A DNA stretch of 64,000 nt, taken from NCBI GenBank assembly GCA_963921825.1, contig OY997591.1, positions 18,409,515-18,473,514 on the forward strand, read 5' to 3'. The position numbers were made by a program, and so were the translations under genes. The notes beneath the pieces are model-generated. The model saw only the letters and a program-made list of their open reading frames with translations. It was not told the DNA's origin and made no database searches. This document shows, piece after piece, positions 1 to 12,027 of this stretch (within the stretch, counting starts at the first letter, position 1; every line of letters starts with the position of its first letter). The stretch is from Erodium maritimum. Its lineage: Eukaryota > Streptophyta > Magnoliopsida > Geraniales > Geraniaceae.

Positions 1-2086
1 CTGTCAATGTCAAACTCCCGGCAACTGCATTGCTTCATCCCCAAATGAACAAATACGTCATTATGTTCACACCTCACCTGATACTCGTCGTATGTGTTCA
101 GTGTTGTGATTCGCATCTCCGAGCCTAGCTTGTTGCTTGCAACATGATTTTCTCTATCTTTGGAGTTACAATTTGGGAGTCTGCTTTGGTGTTCATCACA
201 TCCAAACGTTGCATGAAGCAATCGGTAACCCTTTCCTGCATCTTGTTCAACAACTTTATACAGGCATCTTTCTCGCTTCTCGTATTACGTTGTTGATAGA
301 CTCAACCCCGTTCGTTGTCATGATATTGTACCATGACCCTACGAAGTGAGATCTCGCCCATTGAGGACGTTGTATGGTTGTTGTCTCCATGATATTCTGC
401 CGCCTTGGGGTACGTTTCTTTCAGTTCTTCATACTTGTCATGGAACCTCTTCATTGTGTACGCATCAGCAACTTCTTGAAACAACTTCGATAATTTCTTT
501 TTTTCATTAGCCCATATCTGCTCTCTGACATTTTGGGTCAGATGCCACCTATAATGGCCATGTTGGGCTTTTGGGTAGACGACCGAAACTACATTGATGA
601 TACTTATATGTCTATCCAAAAGGATAACCAAGTCGTCCCTGTCCGGGATCTCCGACCTCAACTTTTCGAAGAACCATTTCCATGAATCGTGGTTCTCCGA
701 GTCAACTACAGCCCAAGCCACAGGATATTGGTGATAATTACCATCTTCCCCGCTTGCAATTAGTAGTACCCCTTTGTACTTTGTCTTCAACCACGTACCA
801 TCTACCAAGATCACTTTTCTCAAGGTAAAGTTAAATCCCTCAATGCATGGCCGATATGCTACGAAAACATATTTAAATCTACTCTCCGCATTCACCTCCA
901 AATGAGTTACTATGCCTGCATTCATCTTCCGAACATGCTGCAAATAAATAGGGAGTAATCCATAACTTGAAGTTGGGTCCCCTACAAGTTTAATCATCGC
1001 CAGTGTTTTTGCCTTCCAACATTGCCAGTATTTATAAAAGCCTAACTACAGACCCTCCAACTTGTTTTGAATCGCACGTGGTTTGGGAATAAATTCTCCT
1101 TCACTATATTATTTTACCAACCTACACGCAATCTCTTCCGTAGTCAATTTACCTTTTCGGGAGTTCCGTTCACTAACCAAACAAGTATATAAATACTCAT
1201 AGGTTCTAATGGAGAACGTTTCACGATATCCGTGATCTTTTGCTGCACGCACTCTCCATCCACAAGTAGCACCAACACATTTTGCAATGTATAACGTCTT
1301 TGAAGATCTATCACGTTTTATCCAAAAATCACCATTAATTGAAATGTCTTTGAGATACGTCATCACTGCTATCTTGTTCGGAAACTCTTTACCAACTACT
1401 AAACCTGACTCATCCCTAAAACCGACCGTGGTTTGTTCTGGATCCACCGTATCTGTAGGAAACTCCTGGTTTCTATAAACATACTCCGCCATTTCACGGT
1501 TCTCCTCGATATTGTCCAAGCTTACCGGTGGTGGCGTAGGAGATGATGCTTGTGCTTCCGTATCACGTTCTCTCCGCCGAGTAACTGGGTTATCTACATT
1601 ATTTGGATTACCTGCAACACTACAAATACCAACTTCAAAATAAGCGTCATGCCCCCCATTGTCATGTTCATCATACTCAAGTGCAATAGCTTCCGGTACA
1701 TCGTTGACCCCCTGTTCAATTTCAACAGTTTCAGCTTGTCCACAAATGGTATCTTTCTTGATCAACTCTACACGTAAAACGGTTCTGGAATCTATATTTC
1801 TGTTCTCCTGTACAAAACCCCGAAGAGTGAAATCATCGTAGATATTCTCTATTGAGATAACTCCTACAAAATTGGACATACAAGCTACAAAACTAAGTTT
1901 CAGTTCTGTCTCACTTTCATTCACCCCGATTTCGAAATACAGGCGCTCCATCACTTTCTTCAGTGTTGTATTATCATCAACAATAAGACTAACACAACCA
2001 TTGTTTGTTGTTGATATCCAATTATACTTCCCATCCACTAGCTTATATTCCCCACCGTAAGTAGCACAGACTAAAATTTCACCCAT
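1..2086 (-). pseudogene. MuDR-type (MULE) transposase, decayed and cut by the window edge
   Basis: This is a Mutator-like transposase that would cut and paste its own element in the nucleus. Two long open stretches, 2086-1109 and 997-302, lie in the same frame. The first carries the plant MuDR N-terminal region followed by the MuDR DNA-binding-like block (GKEFPNK...GATCGWRVRA). The second carries the MULE transposase core (VDGTWLK, WAVVDSE, WKWFFEKL, LLDRHIS). Reading through gives in-frame stops TAA at 1109-1111, TAG at 1046-1048 and TGA at 302-304, with clear homology (YWQCWKAK) between the first two. Past position 302 the frame continues to about 130. A frameshift there leads to a SWIM zinc-finger start (CSCREFD) at roughly 1-60, so the C-terminus lies left of the window. 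It cannot encode a full transposase. Confidence 0.88.
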
Positions 2087-2822
2087 TCCTGTAACAATTA
2101 CAACCCCATAAGGACATATTTTACTAATTGAGTATGATGTTGTAGTATATGCAATTAGCCGTTCGGCGAATAACCCATCGGATCGGTCATCCGATCGAAT
2201 GGAATATCAGCCGTGCGGCTAGTAGACAATTATATACATCTGTGACCGATCGGCCAGCTCGTCTTCCACCTACTTGGCCGATCGGTCCAATTGGTTCAGC
2301 ATTTCAGAAATTTCCCAAAACCTCCAACATACGAATCTAATCCACCCCATTCCGCTCATTTGTTTATTTCACTAAGTTTACACACAATAAACCAGAAAAT
2401 ATCGTTTTTCCACTCCTACATTCGAAGATCTACTCAAACCTAAAAATGAAATTCACTACATTCAAATATAGGATGAAGTCAAGCTAACTTACTTGGAGGT
2501 TTGCTTCAATGGCAGACGCAATGGGCTTTGGACGGTGGTGGACGCCGGAGAAATTTTTTGCCTATGGAGGAGGTCGGTCGGTTGATTTTTAGCTATGGTG
2601 GGTGCGAAAATGGGGGCTGACTTTTAGGGTTTTTTTCCAATATTACAAAAGGGTAGAATATGGAGAAATACAGTTTCATTAAAGGGGAGGTCTTTTTGCA
2701 AAATATAAAACATATGAAGGTTTTTTAACAATAAATTATCAATATAAGGCTCTTTTCATAATTTGTCCAAAAGACAGTAACTCCATACATCTATTCTTTG
2801 TTTTTTTTAATCAAAACCTTTA
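2087..2822. other. 5' flank of the MULE; candidate terminal region
   Basis: No gene is seen here. About 2620-2780 has the style of a MULE end on the minus strand: runs of A/T with the phrases for 'cataattt', 'aaaagagcc' and 'ttttgcaaaat'. The partner terminal repeat would lie left of the window, so the end cannot be fixed. About 2160-2290 contains repeated gatcgg/ccgatc words. Confidence 0.3.
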
Positions 2823-2866
2823 TTGAAATATATTGTAACAATTCAAAACAAAGAAAATAGAAAAAA

Positions 2867-3776
2867 CTTTTGTTTTCTGGTAAACAAAAGAGTGCACTCG
2901 ATGGCTCTGATAGGGTTTGCGTTTTTAATGGAGGACAAACATAGGGTTTCAGTTCCTTCTTGTCGTGTATCACTTCGGCGCTGTCTCCACTTCACTCGAC
3001 GTAGTTTCGGTCTCTCCTCTCCGCTGTCATGGCGTTCTCGGCCCTGGGTTACTTCCATCCCAAGCAACGACCTTGTCCCTCTCCCTCCGAACCCTAGATT
3101 GTCGAATTCCCGGGATTACCACGATCTTGCTCTGGTTCCTGTTTTGGGCGGCGTGTTGCCTAGGGTTGCGCCTTCACCTGGGCCTTAGAGGTATTAGGTT
3201 ATCTCTCCCGATCATCCCTCGTCGCCGTTGAAGCCATCGGCGCGTCCTTCTCCCTGGCCTTTATCGCCTTCGCCGCCTCTGAAGGCGTCACTGTCATCTC
3301 TTAAACCGCCTCCTCCCTGGCCTCCACCAGCGCTTATTCCTCGACCCCTCTCTCGATTATGGACCGGGCTAGTCGAGTGGGTCTTTGTTATTTTTTCTGA
3401 CTTCGTCTTTGTATGGTCAATGACGACAAGAATCCAGGATCTTCGGTACCCCTCTCCTCCTCACCCTCTTCTCTCTTTTCCCAAGAGGCATCACATTACC
3501 GTCGAGGTCCCGCAGGATCTCCGTTACCCTGTTCCCCCTCACCGTCTTCTTTCCATGCCCAAGGGGCGTCAACATACCGTTTGTGACGATTATGATATTC
3601 AAAGGATCTCATTGCCCAAGGGACGTCAAAATATCGTCTATGACGGTTATGATATTAAAAGGATCAGTGAACATTTGTTCGCTAGTATTAACCTTCTGGT
3701 GGTCGGGGAGCCTGTTCCCCGAGGCCCGACAATGTAATCACTTTCGAGTAATAAAATTGCACCTTTCGTTCAAAAG
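2867..3776 (+). mobile_element. Candidate retroposon (LINE-like 3' tail) with internal repeats
   Basis: The 3' end (about 3735-3790) has an ATAAAATTGCACCTTTCGTTC-type tail followed by A-rich sequence, as in many plant LINE copies. A-rich similar words (aaatagaaaaaa-c) flank both ends at about 2855 and 3788, a possible but low-complexity target duplication. The body holds open frames (for example ATG-containing 3228-3737) without recognised domains. That frame repeats itself: DLRYP..PH..LLS.PK.R appears twice and PKGRQ..V.D.YDI.RI twice. This could also be a processed gene fragment. Confidence 0.35.
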
Positions 3777-3818
3777 AAAGCAAATAGAAAAAAACGTCCA
3801 TGAGACGCAATTGTAGTT

Positions 3819-4714
3819 TAGGGTGTGTATGAACGGGTATCCAGTCTGGCCCATATATATATTTCGATTCGTCTGTATATATACGGATCAGATTCATTTA
3901 AGTTGGAATCCGACCATCATATCATTATTTTAAATGCGGATCCATCCATTCAGATGTCAGGCGGATCAGATTGAATCCACAAAATCCGAAAATCATTTCC
4001 AAACCTAGAAAGTTTAGATGAGAAAAAGATGGGGGTTAGAGAGAGAGGTAAGATGAGACGAGAAATGTGAGGTGTTGAAGAATTAAAGTTGAGAGGAGAG
4101 TCAACGACATCGGACTAGAGAAAAACGGTTTGACCAACGTGGTCTTCTTCGATCTTCCATGGACTCAGAGAAGGAAAGGTTCAATATCTAAAACTAGGCC
4201 GAGGAGACGATGATGTATTGGCGAGGGCGTGACAACATAAGGGAAATACTCGCCGAAAGTATCAAAGTAGGCGGTCGACTCTGGTTTGCGAGAGAAGGAT
4301 ACAAGCTAGCCTTTGAAGAATAAGAAGATATAAATCTGATATGGTAGAGGGAGAATGATTCTATGAGGAAAAAAAAGATTTGAATGAGTTGGGTGAGATG
4401 TGGTCGACGACTAAGAAAAATATGAGTTGTTTTAGGGGTTTTATTATTAGTTGGGTTGTGCTAAGATTTATACACCTAACTTACTTTGGAATGGGTTTTG
4501 GTAGTAATATATTTTGAAGCCCAAACGTAAGTTAAGTGGGCAGATCGGGTGATCCGTGGATATTCCTATTTGGATCCGTTACCTGCCCAATAACGTGCGG
4601 ATTTGTGTATTTTTATCCGACCTCGGCCCATAATCCGCGGATGTCTCTTCTACAGTCCTCGATCGGGCGGTTTTGTGGGTAAGTCTCGGGTTGCGGATAT
4701 TTTTCACAGTCTTA
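3819..4714. mobile_element. Candidate DNA transposon without coding capacity (hAT-like ends)
   Basis: The ends are related inverted sequences. The left end reads TAGTTTAGGGTGTG...GGGTATCC; the reverse complement of the right end reads TAGTTAAGACTGTG...ATATCC. Both interiors repeat gatccg/cggatc words. No transposase is visible and no clear 8-bp target duplication was found. The call rests on the terminal similarity only. Confidence 0.3.
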
Positions 4715-4740
4715 ACTATAGCCTTTAGAGTTTCTTTTCT

Positions 4741-5399
4741 CTATTTTTTACATTTCTCTTTTTTCTCCTTCTTTGTAACTCCTTTCCTTACTTTACAATA
4801 ATTTCTCCTCCTCCTTTCTCTCCAACTATTATGATTCTCTTCACCAAAGCCCCCACACAAATCTTTCCCCCTCTCTAATCCACATGTCATCACCAGAGTC
4901 GACGCTTTCGTCCCCTGAGCCATCGCCTCAGCAACCACCAACATAGTCGTCATTAGTGCCGCACCTCTTACCTTGTCAGCAAAGTCGTTGTCATCCCCTT
5001 CTCCTCTACCAACAAAGCTGCCACTACAACTACATCCTCATTTGTCACCAAAGCTGCCACCACATCCTCTTCTGTCACTAGAGCCGCCACCATCCTCACC
5101 TTTTTTACCACCAGAGTTACTGCTTCCACCTCATGCGTCGCCTCCGCCACATGTCTGCCACTACCTCTCTGGTATGGATCGGTTGTGATCACATTTCCTC
5201 TTGACTGCCTGACGATCGTCCAAGATCAACGATGGCTTGACCTAGAGGCCAAAGCTAAGACTATGGTGCACCCGATCAATCGGGGAATCCATGCAGCGGT
5301 GACCAATCCCCATCCATTGGATCGAGACCCTGACACACTTGCTCGAAGTCAGGGAAATTGAAATTAGCAGTTGCTCCTACCAACCACCAGTGTACACTC
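4741..5399. other. Low-complexity, no supported gene
   Basis: The stretch is pyrimidine-rich, with imperfect repeats of 'accaaagctgccaccac' at about 5005-5100. Open frames on both strands translate to Pro/Ser/Leu or Val/Ala-rich low-complexity peptides, which is what such repeats produce by chance. No gene is supported. Confidence 0.5.
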
Positions 5400-5411
5400 G
5401 GCGCACCAACC

Positions 5412-5700
5412 TTATCCGATGGATTGGGGATATGACAAATTTGATATGATATAAACAAATGTAAATAAAATAAAAATACAATCTGAAATGATTAGCTCTA
5501 GAGGTGATGAAAATGAACACTGTTTTTGTAAGAGATGCATCACAATCTTGCAATTACTCCAAACTTGAGCTCGTGTCATATTATTGACCGTCAACGCTTC
5601 TCGAACCCCCATTGCTTCAACAAGGATAGAGTCTAGGGCTCCGGTCATGCGTCTTGTATGAATGCATTTTACTTCTCCATTCGGACCCCAACAAATTAAT
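5412..5700 (-). pseudogene. RNase H-like fragment of a LINE
   Basis: On the minus strand the frame reads CWGPNGEV followed by a block matching the plant LINE RNase H (RVT_3) fold: the helix ILVEAMGVREAL, then VWSNCKIVMHLL and LIISDCIFILFTF. In active family members the catalytic Asp stands in an S-D-C context; here that site reads S-N-C. An in-frame TGA lies just upstream of the tryptophan-glycine segment and the frame closes at 5412 after the last helix. No reverse transcriptase is attached, so this is an isolated 3' fragment. Confidence 0.6.
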
Positions 5701-5715
5701 CATATACCATTTTGG

Positions 5716-6940
5716 TCCGTATCTACGAAAACGACGTCACTAAGGTCTGCTTCTACCCCTCGTTCCCTCGACCTCAACCGCTTTACTGGGGCGCTCCCTC
5801 CCCTACCGTCTATATTCGGCTTCCCACACCATTCTTGAGCTTCGACCCAAAGTTCGTAGCTTCTCTTTTCCTTTAACATAGTTGTGTCTTTCGAATACGA
5901 TTATTAGTTTTACACCCATTCATTTCTTCTCCTCCACGTCTCCCAAAGGAAACTTGTTATCTCTCTTACTACCGATCGGTTTCCTTTCTCCATCCAAGAA
6001 CCCTACCAAGCTTGGTAGTCGGTCCCTTGTGATCCCGTGAATACAATACCCCATCGCTCCCACACTTATATGGCAAATGAGCACATTAACAAAGCATGAA
6101 TTTTGTCTTCATGGCTTCATCACACATCTAACATGATTCACATATATTGACCATTATCAATGTTGAAGTATGTGGATAAATTGACTACTTGATAAGCATA
6201 TTGATGCATCTACTTATCAGTTTGAGTTTTAGGGTTCGATTGGTTTTAACATTGTATCAGGGCTGGCTTAGGCCTATGAGTTTACCCTAGTGTGCATGAA
6301 TCTTATTGACCACTTGATAAGCATATTGATGCCTCTACTCATTAGCTCATGACTACATGTTCAATTAATATCAAGAAGAGAAGATTGAACCTGAAATATG
6401 ATAATTCAATCTAGTATATCAGATCAACAAACAATAATTAGACATTAGCCAAATTTAAACGTATAACTGCAATCACCAATTTATTGATCGAGAGAATAAC
6501 ACATTTTTTAGCAACATCTTCAGTCTAAATTGCAGTCAAGTTACTTATACTTCATACCCACCAGCCAAATTATATATTTTATGTCCTGTTTTTGTGATCA
6601 AGCTATGAATGATTTTGAAGCTAGAGTCCATGAAATGGAGGCACGAGTTCGAAAAAGGGATGAGTAACTAAAAGCAAGAATACAACCTCAGGTGGAGGTG
6701 TTGAGGTAATGGTTAGAAAACGGGGAACCTTCCCGAAGAAAGGTAAATAGAGGTCGTTAGAACATTCATGTCTTTACATAACTTAACGCTAGTCCTACCA
6801 AGATGACAATAAAGGTTATGCTCAGATATGGAGACATATGGTTAATAGTCATAGGAACTTGTCACTTGTATTCATACAAGTCACTTGTATTCATACAAGT
6901 CAGATGTCATTAAGGGCCCCTCTTAATGAGTGGATGATTT
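5716..6940. other. Gene-free spacer with retroelement debris
   Basis: A direct repeat (acttgataagcatattgatgc) occurs near 6190 and 6312, with TATCAG-containing sequence between. This resembles eroded LTR or primer-site sequence but is not decisive. At 6606-6665 a short frame (MNDFEARVHEMEARVRKRDE, then stop) looks like a coiled-coil scrap of a retroelement gag. A 17-bp direct repeat (gtcacttgtattcatac) is at about 6865-6900. No host gene is visible. Confidence 0.45.
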
Positions 6941-6949
6941 TAAAAAGAA

Positions 6950-8570
6950 GGGTTATTTACGATAAGGTACCCAAATGATTCGTCCACGAAAGATATGGTA
7001 CCCATATGTTTCAAATGACCAATTTGGTACCCAAATGATTTGTCCACAGACGGAAGTGGCATATTCCGTTAGAAAACTAACGGAATATTCCTCTAAATTA
7101 GACATGTGCAGTTAAGTGGGGTGTGAAATGACGATTTTACCCTTTCTTATTTTAAGCTTATAAATTTGATAGACAAAATTACCATTAGACACTTAGATAA
7201 TAAATAATTAATTAATTAAAAAAATTAAAAAGTAAAAAAAATTAAGTAGATAAATAAAAAATTTAAAAATAATCATAAATCTTAAAAAATATTTTCAGAA
7301 AATAAATTAAAAAAAACATCATTTATTCTTTCTACCGAACTCACCTTTACCCTTCCTACAAATCCCACCCTCTTCTTCTATCTGTTCATCTTCCAAATCA
7401 AAATCAAACGAAACCCCAACATGTTCATCATTTATTTCTGAAACTGAAACTGAAACTCTCCTCTCGTTTCTTCTTTGTTCAACGGCGGGCTGAAGGCATG
7501 ACTGGCGATGGCGAGCTCAGAGAATGGGCGGCGTGAAGCTCGTGAAGCACAAAGCTCAAGTTACCCTCGTCCCTTAAACTTCTTCTCGTCACTGCCTCTA
7601 CCGTGATTTCGGTACCCTTCTCCTCAATTTCTTCGGAGCAAAGGCTCAGCCCACAATTGTGTTGGGCAGAGCAGATGGGGTCGAACCCTAGGCAAGAGCG
7701 TTGGGAGTCACTTGCAATGAAGGCGAGGGGACAGGAACACGAGGGTGCTCCAGCGAGAGATTCAGATCAACTTGGATTGAAATAGGGCTCTTGGGGACGA
7801 GATGAGGATCGAGGATTGAGGATGAGACCAGAAATTTGGTTCAGAGACCTGTAAAATCTGTATTAGATGTTCTTTTTTTTTTTTTTGTCTTTGAATCTGG
7901 ATTCAATGTTGGATGAGATGTTGTTATTTGTTGAATCTGTAGATGACTTTAAGAGATTTGTTCATCAAATCTGTAATTTTCTTTTCAAAATCGTCATGAA
8001 TCTGGAAAAGACAATGGTTGTTGATTCTGAAAAATAATATGGATGTTGAATCTGGAACAAAGACTTCGTGTTCTTCAGTTTATCGGAGAAGAACAACAAT
8101 TGTTTTTCAATTTTTTTCTTTTAGTTGTTGTAAATGTGTAAAAAAATATTGTTAAACGTATATTGCTTTATGAATTAAAATAGAATTTTTTAAAGAGTTT
8201 TATAAAATACTTATTAAAATAATATAAAATGCTTAAATTTAATAAAAAAAAATTAGAAAATAATTAAATAAAATTATAAATTATTTGAAATAAAATAATG
8301 ATATTATTATAAATTATTTAAAAATTAATTATAAATATATTTAAAGTCAACTAAATAACAAAGGGCAAAACAGTCTTTTTATGTTAGTCAAAAGTTAAGT
8401 AAATTGACAAAGGGCAAAATGGTCTTTTAACATAATTCTGTTAGTTTTTTAACCCATTAACCCAAATCGTTCCTGGACGAAACATTTGGGTACCATATTG
8501 GAAAAAAAAATCATAAGGGTACCTTATCGTTCGTGGACGAATCATTTGGATACCTTATCGTAAATAACCC
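6950..8570. mobile_element. Mutator-like non-autonomous element, 1621 bp
   Basis: The ends are long inverted repeats beginning GGGTTATTTACGATAAGG, matching over more than 40 bp with one mismatch in the first 42. A second diverged arm of similar 'ggtaccc..atg.ttcgtcca' words follows. The flanks are TAAAAAGAA (6941-6949) and TAAAACGAA (8571-8579), a 9-bp target duplication with one mismatch, the hallmark of the Mutator superfamily. The interior (about 7320-8130) has a UTR-like pyrimidine tract and a GC-richer block around 7480-7800, flanked by very AT-rich arms. No transposase is present. A 60-codon open frame at 7603-7785 shows no domain. Confidence 0.82.
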
Positions 8571-8909
8571 TAAAACGAAGCATGGTCATGCGTGTAATTT
8601 GTCACTTACAATCAAAACTCATGATCAAGAGAACTTATAGACTAAATTGAAAAAGGATGATGATTCTATGACTTTTGTTCAGTCATGAAAATCCCCAAAC
8701 GACAAGAGGATAAGACCACTTATGGTAAACGTATTTGACAAAAGATATAGTCATTAGTTCTATGACTCGGGTATATATGGGCTTTGCTAGGGATTGCCAA
8801 TAACTTGTAGAGAAAATGTTTATTTCTGTCACACTGCCAACGTCATATGAATCCTAAAGGGTCACACATAAAGAGAGAGACCACAACGTCAAGTGTATTA
8901 TCGATTAAA

Positions 8910-11300
8910 CCTAGCAAAAAAGCTCTCTGTCCACCTCTTCGTGAGGTTCATTTCTACCCTAGCCAGGGTCTCGCCGCCGCCACCCTCGCCTCCGCCGCCC
9001 ACCGTCTGCGTCCTCGCCATCGCCGATCCTGACCGCGTCTTCGTGTTCGCTCGCTGCTCCAGCTGTTCCCGTCGTCCTAGCCGGTTGTCGTCTTCTCTAC
9101 CTCGACGATACCGTCGTCTCCGCTGCTCCCAACGACTTTCCGCCGCCGCCCCTCGTCGTCCCAGTCCATCTCAGTACCAGATCTGTCTGCCCCTTGCCGA
9201 ACTCACTCGGAAATGACATCCAATGACCAGATCCAATCCGTCGTTGACGAATCTCATCAGCACGATGCCCCCGACCCAATAGGGTTCCTTCCCGGTGCCA
9301 CCTTCACATCGTCACCTGATGCAGACCCCTCTCGCCCCCTGTCAAACCACGGCGGCCGACCAGTCTCCTGGCCCTGAAGGACAAGCTTGGTACGTACCGG
9401 ACAGCCTCTGAGGTTCCTGGGGGTCCAGCGACCATCTTGGCTCAGGGCGAAAGCCAACTGGTAGGGAGGGAGGCTCGGACGGATCTGCCATCCCGTTCTC
9501 GGCCTCAACCACCGACGGTGGTGCCCAGATACCGCCGTCCGACAGATCGGATATCGGACACGAGCCTTCGGCTAGCTGGCGGACGGGGGCTGAGTGTATG
9601 TCCACCTGAGGTTAACTCGACCCGTATCTCCCCGGTCTCAGATTGGGAGGATGATGATGACGAGGTGGTGGTCTCGGAGGAAGGCGTCCCGCTCTTCACA
9701 GAGGGCACGTACCAGTTCTCCATGACAGCCTGGGTTGTAGGGGACCAGGTCCACAATCAGAACGTTGTCTGTGCGATGATGTTACAGAAGTGGAAGGTGA
9801 ATGGAATTTAGGTGGAATTCATGTCCCCGGAGGTCATATGTTATCACTTCCCGTCTATAGAGACGATGGAAAATATCCGTCATAGTGGGCCCTGGAGTTT
9901 CAAGGGTTTCCCCCTTTTGTTGGAGCCCCTCAGACAATATGTTCTGGCCAATGAGATTAACTTCCGTCATGTGGAGTTTGGTGTCAGGGTGCTAAATGTC
10001 CCGGTGGGAGCCAGGAACTCATACATTCGCGGTCTCATTGCAGATAGTATTGGCACCCAAGTATTATCGGCTCCGATTTTGTTGGCTATACGGGAGGACA
10101 TGTTCTTATGGCTGCGGGTCCGGATGGAGTTGAACCGACCTCTACGGAGAAGACTACGACTCAGATTTCCAGGTACCACATCTTCCGCTGTGATTGAACT
10201 GCAATACGAGAGGTTAGCGGATTTCTATAGCAGGTGTGGAATGTTAACCCACAGAATCACGGGTTGCACAACTCAATTGCTGGGGATTGGTCGGGAAGAG
10301 ATCAGGTACGATCCGTCTATCCTGGTCCCAACGCAGATGGATGTGGATCGGCTGCTGAGGATGGTCTGGAATACACCCCCCGGTGACACACCCGACTATT
10401 ACTTAACTGCTGAGTGATCTGTCCTTGAATCCGTTGATTAGATCCAGGAAAATTACTATGGGTGAAAGTCTACCCGGCGCAGACATTTCGAAGTCTGACA
10501 ATATGGCTAGGGTTACCCCAGGAGGGGCAACCAATGTAATGTAGGAGGGAGGGCGTCGAGTCTCTGGAGGGCCCCCGGGTTTCACGAAGCCTGACAATCT
10601 GGCTAACGTCCACCCTGCTGTTGATACTATTGACCGAGCTGAGCCCGGAGCTACTGTAATGACCCGGGAGGGGAAGGAGAAAGATCCCCTATGGAATGAG
10701 AAAGATCCTTAGGCAGGACTGGGGAAAGGAGGGCGCAGTCGAGGAAAGGGTAAGCTGACTACCCTGAAGACTAGGAGCGGATCATTGTATGCTCGTCCGT
10801 CGGAGTCGAAGAAATCGTTGGATGATCCGACCTTCCAACAAGACATCGTGTGGCCGTTCTACGAGAATGAGGATTGGGAAGAGCAGACGGAGGCACAACA
10901 GCCTACGATGCAAGAATGACCCGACCCGGCAGGGGTGGGTGGAGTAGTTCTTAGACTATACCTACAGACCCGGGACAACCAGTGATGGGAGGTCCCGGGC
11001 AGCCTGCAACATCAGCAAACACTTTTTATATGTTTTCTTGTTATATGCATTATATGTGGAACAGTTTATTTCCCGTTTGCTTTAGGACCTTTTACTTAAT
11101 GTCTCGTTGTTTTGAGACGATGGTAAGGAGTTGTCTTGAGTTTGTGCCCACGATTTCAAGTGGGCTATTATTATGGGTCCATGAGCGCCGGACTTGCTAC
11201 GGTCGGCTCGGACATACATCTGGAACCCGGGGCGGTCACGCCCCGTCCTGTTTGATTACCTATTGGTATTTATGAAAGTCTCCGGTTACCCGTTTAAAAA
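8910..11300 (+). mobile_element. Non-autonomous LINE carrying ORF1 only
   Basis: The element is bounded by a 19-bp direct repeat with one mismatch (8891-8909 and 11301-11319, aagtgtattatc...attaaa). It ends in a short A-tract (11295-11302) right at the 3' repeat. That is a target-primed reverse transcription insertion. It holds a GC-rich 5' region, an ORF1 (9213-10417) and about 0.9 kb of 3' sequence. No endonuclease or reverse transcriptase lies between the duplications, so it must have been mobilised by another LINE's enzyme. Confidence 0.82.
9213..10417 (+). pseudogene. LINE ORF1 protein (DUF4283 plus zinc-knuckle region), broken
   Basis: ORF1 proteins of plant L1-type LINEs bind the element RNA. 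The best start is the ATG at 9213. The frame closes near 9378, and a frameshift leads to the long frame 9437-10417, which itself has an in-frame TAG at 9809-9811. The DUF4283 signature is clear (MMLQKWKV, GPWSFKGFPLLLEPL, VRVLNVPVGARN, FLWLRVRMELNRPL). The knuckle region reads FYSRCGMLTHRITGC, so the first of the usual three Cys is Tyr. Downstream, 10740-10920 contains a further coding-like tail ending at a stop near 10918. Confidence 0.8.
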
Positions 11301-11451
11301 AAGTGTATTATCAATTAAATAAATTGGTAAAAAGTTATATTTTGATATAAAAAATCTTTTATATTTAATCCAATACTCATGAGATAAGACCCTTATTTGT
11401 ATTTAATTATTATCTAGTATAATAATTGAATATAACAAATAAAAAGGAACC

Positions 11452-11454
<3 letters not shown>

Positions 11455-11486
<32 letters not shown>

Positions 11487-11982
11487 ACTGATATCAAGTA
11501 CAAACCACCTCTTATTGTGCAAACTACGAACCAATCTGAGCCATAGGATCCCCCAAAGTAATGTCAGTAGAGCACACCAAATGCTGACACGTGGACAATT
11601 AAATATAAAAGCACCGCACCTTATTGTGCAAACTACGAATGCACCAGAATCTGACACATGGGCGCGCGCGCTGCTGGTACGCGCACGCACAGTGCTGATA
11701 GTTTACATAACATGGTGCTGATAGTTTAGTACAAATGTGCTGATAGGTTAGTATAAATGTGTTGATAGCAACCTATCAGCACATTAATACTAACCTATCA
11801 GGATCGTGCTATGTAAAGTATCAGCACTCGCGTTGTGCGCGTGGTCAACACGCGTTACTGTGCGGGCAGAGGCGCGCGCGAAGTGGCCACATGTCAGCAT
11901 CGTGCGCGCTCTGATGACGTCATCTTGGTTGCATCCTGTGGCTTAGATTGGTATGTAGTTTGCACGATAAGGGTGGTTTTCA

Positions 11983-12027
<45 letters not shown>

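Noticed and set aside
4741..5192. Overlapping Pro-rich and Val/Ala-rich frames
   Set aside because: Both come from the same imperfect short repeats on opposite strands; there is no domain or splice structure.
7603..7785. 60-codon frame inside the Mutator-like element as a captured gene
   Set aside because: Too short and without a domain; the captured-gene idea is kept only as a finding for the whole interior.
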